From CAZEQD01 sp964514305 (GTDB lineage Bacteria > Acidobacteriota > Aminicenantia > Aminicenantales > Aminicenantaceae), in contig CAZEQD010000003.1 in NCBI GenBank assembly GCA_964514305.1, positions 22,474-86,473 on the forward strand: DNA of 64,000 nucleotides, in the 5' to 3' direction. The notes under the pieces are model-generated. The model was not told the DNA's origin and searched no databases. It saw only the letters and a program-made list of their open reading frames with translations. The position numbers were made by a program, and so were the translations under genes. Of the stretch, positions 1 through 7,552 are shown one piece after another. Every line of letters begins with the position of its first letter. Position 1 is the first letter of the stretch.

Positions 1-373
1 TCTCTTTTAAAGTCTCCACTACCACTGGCCTTAAACCAGAGTGACCATGACAGTGGCAGTTGATCCGGCTTAACATGGCAGCTCTGACGACCTCCACTGG
101 CAGCGGTTTGCCATAGCCAGCAGCATGACTGTAAATCAAGTAGCGCTGGTATTTTTCTACCTGTTCCTGGGTTAAGACAACTTCTGAGAGCTCGCCAATG
201 CCGGTATTAACCCCATACATTATCTCTCCTTTTTTTATTTTATCTTCAAGAAGATCCCGGCAGCGCTTAATCCGGATCATAGCCTGAGGATCGATAGCAA
301 TCTCCTCCTTTTCTCGAGCGACTTTGACCACTTTCTCAATTGTAAGATTATAACCATCCAAAATAATTGCCAT
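1..373 (-). CDS. hutH: Histidine ammonia-lyase, N-terminal part (cut by window edge)
   Basis: Encodes the first 124 residues of an aromatic amino acid ammonia-lyase, which deaminates histidine non-oxidatively to urocanate, the entry to histidine degradation. I read it from the ATG at 373, which is preceded by a GGGAGGA ribosome binding site. Visible family motifs are YGVNTGIG at residues 53-60 and SHAAGYG at residues 82-88. The Ser-His pair at 82-83 is the histidine-type selectivity pair; tyrosine and phenylalanine lyases carry His-Leu or Phe-Leu there, which is why I prefer HutH. The ASG triad that forms the MIO cofactor lies outside the window, so activity cannot be confirmed. No other hut gene is present here. 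Confidence 0.88.
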   Translation of the reverse strand, partial: MAIILDGYNLTIEKVVKVAREKEEIAIDPQAMIRIKRCRDLLEDKIKKGEIMYGVNTGIGELSEVVLTQEQVEKYQRYLIYSHAAGYGKPLPVEVVRAAMLSRINCHCHGHSGLRPVVVETLKE

Positions 374-465
374 TATTTTCCTCCCTATTTATTAATATTA
401 TTTAAGCCATACAAATCTACAGCAATAATTTTCTAAATGCAAACAGTTCCTTATTAAACTTAGAC

Positions 466-846
466 CTACTCAAATATTTCTTTTCTTTGCCAGAGATAAA
501 CTATTGAGAAACAAGCAAAAAAGAGACTGGGTCCTATTATATTCAATCTGGCTGACTTGGTAATAGCCAGCACCAGCAGTGAATCGAACAGCCACATGCC
601 CATTCCGACTAGGGCTGCTGCCCGACCATAATTGCGAAGCTTTAAAAGGCCATAAGCACCTAAATATAAAAATAAAGAAAGGACAATATCCGCCAGAGCG
701 AAAGCATCATAAAAAGAAGACTCGACCGGCATTGTTGGTGGAAAAGCCTTGCCTACTATTCTCGCCAGCCAGAAAATATCTGTAGCCAGAGCCACAAAAA
801 ACATAATAACAGCTATGACAATAACAGCTAAAGGAATTTTTTTCAT
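466..846 (-). CDS. Small integral membrane protein, function unknown
   Basis: A 126-residue, strongly hydrophobic protein with about four predicted membrane segments (near residues 5-25, 45-65, 75-95 and 100-120), short charged loops and a basic/acidic C-terminus. I do not recognise the family; it resembles the many small four-helix membrane proteins of unknown role. It lies 92 bp upstream of hutH on the same strand, so it might be co-transcribed with it, but nothing in the sequence links the functions. The ribosome binding site (GTGAG) is weak. Confidence 0.6.
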   Translation of the reverse strand: MKKIPLAVIVIAVIMFFVALATDIFWLARIVGKAFPPTMPVESSFYDAFALADIVLSLFLYLGAYGLLKLRNYGRAAALVGMGMWLFDSLLVLAITKSARLNIIGPSLFFACFSIVYLWQRKEIFE

Positions 847-903
847 TCTTTACTCACATTAATAGTTTATCTCAACTGGAATAATTTTGTAAATTTTTTT
901 AAG

Positions 904-932
904 TTGACATCTCAGCTGGACCTATATATAAG
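904..932 (+). promoter_or_regulatory. Sigma-70-type promoter for tdh
   Basis: TTGACA at 904-909, a 17-nt spacer and TATAAG at 927-932, about 52 bp upstream of the tdh start codon. The -35 is a perfect match and the -10 matches five of six positions. The expected transcript start near 939 leaves a leader containing AAGGAGG at 972-978. Confidence 0.65.
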
Positions 933-984
933 TAAAGCCTCATAATTTCTCATAAGATGAAGTCTTAATTAAAGGAGGGATGAG

Positions 985-1965
985 ATGAGCCAAGAAATGA
1001 AAAAAATCATGGTCACTGGCGCTGTCGGCCAAATTGGATCAGAGCTGACTGTGGCCTTAAGAAAAAAATACGGATACGAAAACGTCTTAGCCACTGGACA
1101 TAGGACAAAACCCAAGCCCGAACTTAGGGATTCAGGTCCATTCGAGTTTATTGACGTTACTCGAAGAGAGACCATTGAAGAGGTAGTTAATAAATATAAG
1201 ATTGACACTATTTATCATATGTCAGCTATTCTTTCAGCAGTCGGAGAGAAAAATCCTCATCTGGCCTGGGATGTAAACATCAATGGTACTTATAACATCC
1301 TAGAGGTTGCCCGCGAACATAACCTGACCAGAGTTTTTGTTCCCAGTTCAATTGCCGTTTTTGGACCAGAAACACCGCAGGATAATACTCCCCAAGAAAC
1401 AGTACTTAAGCCTAAGACCATGTACGGTGTAACCAAAGTGGCTGGTGAACTTCTTTGTGATTATTATGTTAAACGCTTTGGCCTTGATGTACGCGGCTGC
1501 CGTTATCCTGGTATTATCAGTCATGAGACTCTTCCTGGAGGAGGAACCACAGATTATGCTGTAGCCATTTATTATGAAGCCATAAAAAACAAAAGATACA
1601 CCTGCTTTGTCAGAGAAGACACTAGACTTCCTATGATGTATATGGCTGACTGTCTTAAAGCAACTATCGATCTGATGGAAGCTGACTTTTCCCGGCTCAA
1701 GCATCACTCAGATTTTAATGTTACAGCCATGAGTTTTACAGCTGGCGAGCTAGCAGCCGAAATCAAAAAGCATATTCCCGAATTTAAATGTGAGTTTAAA
1801 CCTGACTTCCGCCAGGAAATTGCCGATTCCTGGCCTAACTCTCTCGATGATTCTGCTGCCCGGGAAGAATGGGGCTGGCAGCCCAGCTATGATCTGGCAG
1901 CCATGACCAAAGATATGCTCAAAGTCCTCAGCCAGCGTTATGCCGAGGGGAAGTTAAATTACTGA
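985..1965 (+). CDS. tdh: L-threonine 3-dehydrogenase, SDR (epimerase-like) type
   Basis: A 326-residue extended short-chain dehydrogenase that should oxidise L-threonine to 2-amino-3-ketobutyrate with NAD+. The Rossmann motif GAVGQIG is at residues 12-18 and the catalytic YxxxK is Tyr147/Lys151. The signature stretches RYPGIISHETLPGGG, TRLPMMYM and the C-terminal SFTAGELAAEI...DDSAAREEWGW are those of SDR-type threonine dehydrogenases rather than sugar epimerases. Start chosen at the ATG 6 nt after GGAGG. The partner enzyme Kbl is encoded 2 kb downstream on the same strand, giving a complete threonine-to-glycine plus acetyl-CoA route. The gene overlaps the convergent speE tail-to-tail by 7 nt. 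Confidence 0.88.
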   Translation: MSQEMKKIMVTGAVGQIGSELTVALRKKYGYENVLATGHRTKPKPELRDSGPFEFIDVTRRETIEEVVNKYKIDTIYHMSAILSAVGEKNPHLAWDVNINGTYNILEVAREHNLTRVFVPSSIAVFGPETPQDNTPQETVLKPKTMYGVTKVAGELLCDYYVKRFGLDVRGCRYPGIISHETLPGGGTTDYAVAIYYEAIKNKRYTCFVREDTRLPMMYMADCLKATIDLMEADFSRLKHHSDFNVTAMSFTAGELAAEIKKHIPEFKCEFKPDFRQEIADSWPNSLDDSAAREEWGWQPSYDLAAMTKDMLKVLSQRYAEGKLNY

Positions 1966-2810
1966 CCTAAAGCTTCCTTCATAAAATTAGGCAGAGCAAA
2001 AGCAGCCCGATGAATTTCCGGATTAAAATATTTTAAGCCGGAGGGAAAATCTCTTCTTATTTCAAATGGATTAATCTTATCAGAAAGATAGGTATAGCAC
2101 CAGCTCCCTCCTGGATAAGTAGGAGTGGGGCCTAAATAAAAATAAACATTAGTGAATATTTCTCGAAAGAATTTATTTTTTTGAACGATTGAACCAAGAT
2201 CAAAATAAGGAGAACCAATCTGAGCGGCAACAACAGCATTGTCTTTTAAGCAGTTTTTAAGCTCAAGATAAAAATTTTTTTGATGGAGAGCCAAAGAAGG
2301 GCCAACCGGCTCAGAGATATCGATAATAACCACATCGAATTTCTGCTCGGTCTGCCGCACAAACTCTTTCCCATCCATGTTAATCAGCTCTATCCTTTCA
2401 TCCTCAAGGCAAGACCCTAACCAGGGAAGATACTTTTTGGAAACATTAATCATCGAGGGATCGATTTCAACTAAATATGCCTTTTCAATCTGATAGCGAA
2501 GAATTTCTTTAAGGCAGCCACCATCTCCTCCCCCAATAATTAGAATCTCCAGGGGCGAAGGGTGGCTGATTAAAGCCGGATGAATAAGCATTTCATGGTA
2601 GAAAAATTCATCTTTCTCAGTAGTCTGGACTAAGCCATCCAAAAACAGAACTTTGCCGAAATGTTCATTGTCAATAACCAAAATTTCCTGATAAGGTGAT
2701 TTTTCTCGATGAAGGACTTCCTTTTTTATGAAAAAAATGCCGCAAGAGGGTGCATGGAATTCTCTTACTTCCTCTGAGTTTAGAGATGCTTCTTTTCCTT
2801 TTTCCATCAT
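1959..2810 (-). CDS. speE: Spermidine synthase-type aminopropyltransferase
   Basis: A cytosolic aminopropyltransferase that moves the aminopropyl group of decarboxylated S-adenosylmethionine onto a diamine. Motifs visible: YHEMLIHPAL, the cofactor loop GGGDGG, and the catalytic stretch IDISEPVGPS, in which the first Asp is kept but the second Asp of the usual DSSDP is Glu. About 283 residues, normal for SpeE. The longest reading frame begins three codons earlier at a TTG; I prefer the ATG at 2810 because it overlaps the stop of the upstream paralogue as ATGA, the usual sign of translational coupling. No S-adenosylmethionine decarboxylase is encoded nearby. The acceptor (putrescine, cadaverine or agmatine) cannot be told from sequence. 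Confidence 0.85.
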   Translation of the reverse strand: MMEKGKEASLNSEEVREFHAPSCGIFFIKKEVLHREKSPYQEILVIDNEHFGKVLFLDGLVQTTEKDEFFYHEMLIHPALISHPSPLEILIIGGGDGGCLKEILRYQIEKAYLVEIDPSMINVSKKYLPWLGSCLEDERIELINMDGKEFVRQTEQKFDVVIIDISEPVGPSLALHQKNFYLELKNCLKDNAVVAAQIGSPYFDLGSIVQKNKFFREIFTNVYFYLGPTPTYPGGSWCYTYLSDKINPFEIRRDFPSGLKYFNPEIHRAAFALPNFMKEALGQ

Positions 2811-3718
2811 AGCTTCCAAATAAAAGGATTTTTATCGCTCAGCATTTTGCCTTTTTCAAAGCCGACCGCAAGGTAAAGAGGCAGGGCAAACATTCCCTTC
2901 TGAAGAGGAGGATGATAAAATTTAAGGCCATTAACCTTTCTGATTTTTATCCTCTGGGCAATTTCCTCTTTATCTAATTCAAGAGGATCATATTTTTTCG
3001 AGGCTACAACAAAACCCCAGGGGAGACCAAAAGAGAAAATAAAACTCCAATATGGTCTAACCAAAGGAAAAACAGACCTCAAAGTTTTTACACAAGAGGA
3101 ATAAAACTCATGATAAAAGGGATCAGTGCTGCCTGCCTGGAGAACAAACAGACCGTCCTTGTTCAAGGCCTTAAAAATCTTAGCAAAAAACTCTTTAGTA
3201 AAAAGATAGATAGAAGGCCCTCCTTGGACAGGTTCAGTCAGGTCGGAAATAATGACATCGAATTTTCTTTCAGCTTCCTCTAAGTATTGGCGGGCATCTT
3301 CAAAGACTAATTCTGTCTTAGGGTTAGTGAAAGCTCCCTCTGACCACTCAGGCAGATATTTCTGACAAAGTTTTACTAATTTCTGATCGATATCAACCAT
3401 GGCTGCTTTTTGAACTACTTTATGCCTAAGGACTTCCCTCAAAGTTGCTCCTTCTCCCCCTCCAATAATCAAAACTTGACGAGGATGAGGATGAGTGAAG
3501 AGGGCAGGATGAACCAATGATTCATGATAAACAAATTCATCAATCTGAGCTGATTGAATTTTTTTATCCAGGTAAAGAACCTTACCGTAAAACTGATTAT
3601 AAAATATCTGAATAAATTGATATTTTGTTTTACCCTGATAATATAACTTATCAGCTTTGAGAGCCTTGACAACTTTATCTGTATAAAGTTCAAAAAAATA
3701 TAAACCTTCTTCGGCCAT
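2807..3718 (-). CDS. Aminopropyltransferase of thermospermine/spermine-synthase (ACL5-like) type
   Basis: A second, divergent 303-residue aminopropyltransferase translated just before speE (4-nt ATGA overlap). It has GGGEGA in place of GGGDGG, and the catalytic region SDLTEPVQGGPS...LFTKEFF...GLFVLQAG closely resembles the DLADPVEGGPC...LYTKSFY...GIFVTQAG pattern I recall for plant ACL5 and Thermus enzymes, as does the later WGFVVASKKYDP. That family extends spermidine to thermospermine or spermine, or acts on agmatine. I infer that the pair makes a triamine and then a longer tetraamine. The acceptor is not determinable here, and it could instead be a second spermidine synthase. Confidence 0.75.
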   Translation of the reverse strand: MAEEGLYFFELYTDKVVKALKADKLYYQGKTKYQFIQIFYNQFYGKVLYLDKKIQSAQIDEFVYHESLVHPALFTHPHPRQVLIIGGGEGATLREVLRHKVVQKAAMVDIDQKLVKLCQKYLPEWSEGAFTNPKTELVFEDARQYLEEAERKFDVIISDLTEPVQGGPSIYLFTKEFFAKIFKALNKDGLFVLQAGSTDPFYHEFYSSCVKTLRSVFPLVRPYWSFIFSFGLPWGFVVASKKYDPLELDKEEIAQRIKIRKVNGLKFYHPPLQKGMFALPLYLAVGFEKGKMLSDKNPFIWKL

Positions 3719-3863
3719 GGAAAAAATTATATCAACTAAAGAGCTTTGAGTAAATAGGCAGCAAGGATTGGTTTAGGGCGGAAAAGCTTATAGTTTAGAG
3801 TTTAAAGTGAGAAGGTTTAGCTGAAAAGTTTAAAGGGATAAAATTGAATGACAAATTAGCAAT

Positions 3864-3946
3864 GTTTAAGGCAAAAATCTTAATCACAACATGCTAAATG
3901 TCTTATCTGAAACGTGAAAATTCTCAACTTAATTTTTGCCTTAAAC
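3864..3946. repeat. Inverted repeat with 55-nt loop upstream of kbl
   Basis: GTTTAAGGCAAAAA at 3864-3877 is perfectly complementary to TTTTTGCCTTAAAC at 3933-3946. It could form a long stem-loop in the kbl leader or be a paired protein-binding site; nothing indicates which. Confidence 0.55.
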
Positions 3947-3967
3947 TTTAAGTTATTAACAATGTAT

Positions 3968-3987
3968 AGACCTTACAGGTCTTTTTT
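3968..3987 (+). terminator. Short intrinsic terminator-like hairpin ahead of kbl
   Basis: AGACCT (3968-3973), loop TAC, AGGTCT (3977-3982), then a T-run to 3987. The stem is only 6 bp, so termination may be weak. It sits 31 nt before the kbl start with no plus-strand gene directly upstream, so it is either an attenuator or the remnant end of an upstream transcript. Confidence 0.45.
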
Positions 3988-4018
3988 GATATAGTTTATT
4001 CCCCAAAAGGAGGTTCAT

Positions 4019-5221
4019 ATGTACGGTAAAATAAAAGAAGATTTAAAAAAAGAAATTCAATCTATTCATCAAGCCGGCCTTTATAAAGAAGAAAGAATTA
4101 TCATGACTCCTCAAGGTGTGGAAATTGAGGTTAAAGGTGGAAAAAAAGTCTTAAACTTCTGTGCTAATAATTATTTGGGTCTTTCCAGCCATCCCAAAGT
4201 CATCGAAGCTGCCCACAAAACTCTTGATCAACGGGGTTATGGGATGAGTTCTGTCCGATTCATCTGCGGGACACAAGACATTCACAGAATCTTAGAGCAG
4301 AAAATATCCCAGTTCCTTCAAACTGATGATACCATTCTCTTTGCTGCCTGCTTTGATGCTAATGGCGGCGTCTTTGAGCCTCTTCTCGGACCGGAAGATG
4401 CCATCATTACTGACCAGCTCAATCATGCTTCAATTATCGACGGCATCCGCCTTTGCAAAGCCCAGAGATATATCTTCAAACACGCTGATATGGCTGACCT
4501 GGAAGAGAAATTAAAAGAAGCTCAAAGTGCTCGTTATCGGCTGGTGGCCACTGATGGAGTCTTTTCTATGGATGGCGATATTGCCAAACTGGATGAAATC
4601 TGTGATCTGGCCGATAAATATGATGCTCTGGTTATGGTTGACGACGCCCATGCCACTGGATTCCTGGGTAAAACTGGAAGAGGCACCATAGAATATCGGG
4701 GAGTGATGGGAAGAGTAGATATTATCACTGGCACCCTGGGTAAAGCTTTAGGAGGAGCTTCGGGAGGGTTTGTATCCGGAAGAAAAGAACTAATCGAATT
4801 CTACCGCCAGCGCTCAAGACCCTACCTTTTCTCCAACACCTTAGCCCCGGCTGTTGTAGGAGCATCTATTGCTGTTTTTGACCTCCTTTCCGAGACGACT
4901 GAACTGAGAGACAAACTTGAAGCAAACACCAAATATTTCCGGGATAAAATGACTGAAGCTGGCTTTGACATCAAACCAGGCATTCATCCTATTGTTCCTA
5001 TCATGTTAGGTAAATTCGAAAATGATGCCAAACTCTCCCAAGATATGGCCCGGGACCTGCTCGAGGAAGGAATTTATGTCATTGGCTTTTATTATCCGGT
5101 GGTGCCTAAAGGCCAAGCCAGAATAAGAGTTCAGCTTTCCGCTGCTCACGAAAAACATCATCTGGATAAAGCTATTGAAGCCTTTACTAAAGTTGGCCGC
5201 AGATATAACGTTATTCAATAG
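4019..5221 (+). CDS. kbl: 2-amino-3-ketobutyrate CoA ligase (glycine C-acetyltransferase)
   Basis: A 400-residue PLP enzyme of the alpha-oxoamine synthase family, close to the E. coli Kbl length. It cleaves 2-amino-3-ketobutyrate with CoA to glycine and acetyl-CoA. The motif TGTLGKALGGASGG places the Schiff-base lysine at Lys242; VDDAHATGFLG, NHASIIDGIR and the C-terminal RIRVQLSAAH are also typical. The start has AAAAGGAGG 5 nt upstream. With tdh on the same strand it completes threonine catabolism, although two minus-strand polyamine genes separate them. A second member of the same family, more like serine palmitoyltransferase, lies at 60975-62159. Confidence 0.92.
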   Translation: MYGKIKEDLKKEIQSIHQAGLYKEERIIMTPQGVEIEVKGGKKVLNFCANNYLGLSSHPKVIEAAHKTLDQRGYGMSSVRFICGTQDIHRILEQKISQFLQTDDTILFAACFDANGGVFEPLLGPEDAIITDQLNHASIIDGIRLCKAQRYIFKHADMADLEEKLKEAQSARYRLVATDGVFSMDGDIAKLDEICDLADKYDALVMVDDAHATGFLGKTGRGTIEYRGVMGRVDIITGTLGKALGGASGGFVSGRKELIEFYRQRSRPYLFSNTLAPAVVGASIAVFDLLSETTELRDKLEANTKYFRDKMTEAGFDIKPGIHPIVPIMLGKFENDAKLSQDMARDLLEEGIYVIGFYYPVVPKGQARIRVQLSAAHEKHHLDKAIEAFTKVGRRYNVIQ

Positions 5222-5380
5222 AATTAAATCCGTTAAATCTCTTGGCTGTTACAGTACTTCTAATTAACTTTATTCAATTCTAAATTTTGGGCTCTGCCTT
5301 AGATAAAATAAAAATTGAAATCTTTGCTCAGAAAAGGTCATATTTTAGATTGGAAAAAAGCTTAGGCCAAGGGGGGATAC

Positions 5381-6820
5381 TTACTTATCCTTTTTATCCC
5401 CTTCATTCTCTTGAATAATCCTGTCTTCAGGCTTAATTTTAGTCATAGTAATTCCTGTATAGCCATAAAATATGGAGACAACCGGGTTGGTAAGATTGAG
5501 GAAAGCATAAGGGAGATAAAGAAGAGGATTCACTCCAAGGGTAGCATGCATAAAAGCACCACAGCTGTTCCAGGGAATAAGAGGTGAAGAAAGAGTGCCT
5601 GAATCTTCCAGACAGCGAGAGAGATTCTTGGGATGGAGTCCCTGGGCATCAAAAGCATTTTTATACATTCTTCCGGGGACAACTATAGCTATATATTGAT
5701 CCGAGGCAATAGCATTCATGCCAATACAACTAAAAATAGTTACAGCCACCAAAGAACCAGTTCGTTTTACTCTTTTTAGAAGAGCTTTGGCTAAAACTTC
5801 AAGCATACCCGTCTTTTCCATTATGCCTCCAAAAGAGAGAGCACAAATAATCAAAGCTACTGTGGGCATCATATTTACCAGACCCCCCCGGGTTAGAAGA
5901 TCATCAACCATAGGCACTCCCGTCTTGGAAATAAAACCCGAATGAGCCGCTTGAATAACTTCAGCGAAAGAACTTGATTGAGTGGTCATAGCAAAGATGC
6001 CACCCAAAACTGTACCTCCTAATAAGGCTGGCAAAGGAGGAATTTTTTTTATAACCATAACGATAACCAGTACAGGGGGGAGTAAAAGAAGAGGATGGAT
6101 ATAAAAATTTGATTTAATGGTGTTCAAAATGGTTTCAATATTTTGTGACTTCAAAGCCCCACCTGAAAACTTTAATCCTAACAATCCATAAATAATGATA
6201 GAAAGGATGTAGCCAGGGGTGGTGGTATAAACCATGTGTCTTACATGAGAAAATAAATCTGTCCCGGCTACGGCTGGGGCTAGGTTAGTAGTATCAGATA
6301 AAGGTGACATTTTGTCACCAAAATAAGCCCCTGAAATAATGGCCCCAGCCACCATTGCTACCGGAATTCCCAATCCTCTGCCCACTCCAATAAGGGCCAC
6401 TCCAACCGTCCCCGCCGTCGACCAGGAAGATCCAGTGCCTAAGGAAACAATGGAACAAACAATCAAAGTAGCTACCAAAAAAATGCCAGGAGAAAGAAGC
6501 TCTAAACCGTAATAAATCATGGCCGGCACCACTCCGCCCTGAATCCAGGTCCCAATCATAGTGCCAACGACCATTAAGATTAAGATAGCTCCCATGGCCA
6601 GAGTAATGCCATGAACCATACCTTCTTGAATTTCAGGCCAGGGGTGATTATAAAAGACGGCCACGATAGCAGCCACTGCTGCCGCTGCAATTAAAGGCAT
6701 ATGGGGAGGCTGTTTGAAAATAACTATTGTAAAAAATAAGGCGACAATAAGAAAAGCGACGGGCACAATGGCTACTAATAGAGGAATTTCCTTCTTCTTT
6801 CTTTTCTTCTTGGCTGTCAA
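5381..6820 (-). CDS. nhaC: Na+/H+ antiporter, NhaC family
   Basis: A 479-residue inner-membrane protein with about 11-12 hydrophobic segments. The family core is clear: GTGSSWSTAGTVG, then SGAYFGDKMSPLSDTTNLAPA, and in the second half a matching SFGGIMEKTGMLE and SDQYIAIVVPGRM. NhaC proteins exchange cytoplasmic Na+ (sometimes coupled to malate/lactate exchange in relatives) for protons. Translation appears to begin at a TTG (6818-6820), because AGAGG lies a few nucleotides upstream and the next Met is 40 residues in, after the first membrane segment. The lysine-rich N-terminus fits a cytoplasmic start. It is transcribed away from kbl's 3' end and stands alone. Confidence 0.88.
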   Translation of the reverse strand: MTAKKKRKKKEIPLLVAIVPVAFLIVALFFTIVIFKQPPHMPLIAAAAVAAIVAVFYNHPWPEIQEGMVHGITLAMGAILILMVVGTMIGTWIQGGVVPAMIYYGLELLSPGIFLVATLIVCSIVSLGTGSSWSTAGTVGVALIGVGRGLGIPVAMVAGAIISGAYFGDKMSPLSDTTNLAPAVAGTDLFSHVRHMVYTTTPGYILSIIIYGLLGLKFSGGALKSQNIETILNTIKSNFYIHPLLLLPPVLVIVMVIKKIPPLPALLGGTVLGGIFAMTTQSSSFAEVIQAAHSGFISKTGVPMVDDLLTRGGLVNMMPTVALIICALSFGGIMEKTGMLEVLAKALLKRVKRTGSLVAVTIFSCIGMNAIASDQYIAIVVPGRMYKNAFDAQGLHPKNLSRCLEDSGTLSSPLIPWNSCGAFMHATLGVNPLLYLPYAFLNLTNPVVSIFYGYTGITMTKIKPEDRIIQENEGDKKDK

Positions 6821-6981
6821 TTTGACCTCTTAAGAATAAAGACTAAGAATTTTATTAGAAGCTAAATAAAAAGGCAAATATTTATTTAAGAAAAAAAGGT
6901 TAAAGTTGAAAGTGAAAAGCAATAATGAGGTAAAAAATAAATTGAAACTTGGAAAATGGTGGGAATTTGTTTAATTAAAAT

Positions 6982-7533
6982 TCACTTTAGAAGATCATCG
7001 CGAGTCAGGAGAGAAATAAAAGTGTAGCCTTCTTTTTCTAAATTTTCTCTCCCTCCCTCAAGTCGATCCACCAAAGCCAAAGCTAAAACTATCTCGCCTC
7101 CTTCTTCCTCCACCGCTTTACAAGCCTTAAGGGTTGAACCGCCGGTGGTAACCACATCATCGACTACAGCTACTTTCCAGCCGGGTTCAAATGGCCCTTC
7201 AATCATTTTTCTCTGACCATGCTTTTTTGGTTCCTTACGAACAATAAAAGCAGGCAACGGCCGCTCAGTTTTAGCACTTAAGGCAGCAACTGCACTGACA
7301 ATAGGATCTGCACCTAAAGTAAATCCCCCAATAGCATCTATATCATAAGGCTTAAGCATCGCTAACAATAACTGGGCGGTAAGGAAAGCTCCCTGAGGAT
7401 CAAGGGTTGTCATTTTAGCATCTATATAATAATTACTTGTCCTTCCTGAAGTCAGGACTCTGTGGACATTGGTTTGCAAAGATTTTTCTTTAACTAATTT
7501 TATTAATTCTTCTTTTAAATCTTTTCTTTCCAT
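6982..7533 (-). CDS. pyrE: Orotate phosphoribosyltransferase
   Basis: A 183-residue enzyme that joins orotate to PRPP giving OMP, step five of pyrimidine synthesis. The PRPP-binding signature VAVVDDVVTTGGSTLKA is intact, and the N-terminal TSGRTSNYYIDAKMTTLDPQG and the KEPKKHGQRKMIEG flexible loop are typical. It begins 19 nt after the stop of the SpoIID-like gene and is probably co-transcribed with it, although the two products have no obvious link. No other pyrimidine gene is in the window. Confidence 0.93.
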   Translation of the reverse strand: MERKDLKEELIKLVKEKSLQTNVHRVLTSGRTSNYYIDAKMTTLDPQGAFLTAQLLLAMLKPYDIDAIGGFTLGADPIVSAVAALSAKTERPLPAFIVRKEPKKHGQRKMIEGPFEPGWKVAVVDDVVTTGGSTLKACKAVEEEGGEIVLALALVDRLEGGRENLEKEGYTFISLLTRDDLLK

Positions 7534-7552
7534 TTTATTGTTTATCCGCTAA

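Larger units (their letters stand above)
3719..4018. other. 300-bp divergent intergenic region
   Basis: Lies between the divergently read aminopropyltransferase and kbl. It holds a purine-rich stretch (3790-3850) of the GTTTAAAGTGAGAAGG kind, a perfect 14-bp inverted repeat (3864-3877 with 3933-3946), a small terminator-like hairpin (3968-3987) and the AAAAGGAGG ribosome binding site of kbl. I see no coding sequence. Confidence 0.6.

Noticed and set aside
579..785. Open frame antisense to the small membrane protein gene
   Set aside because: Low-complexity translation, no ribosome binding site and complete overlap with a better-supported hydrophobic protein on the other strand.
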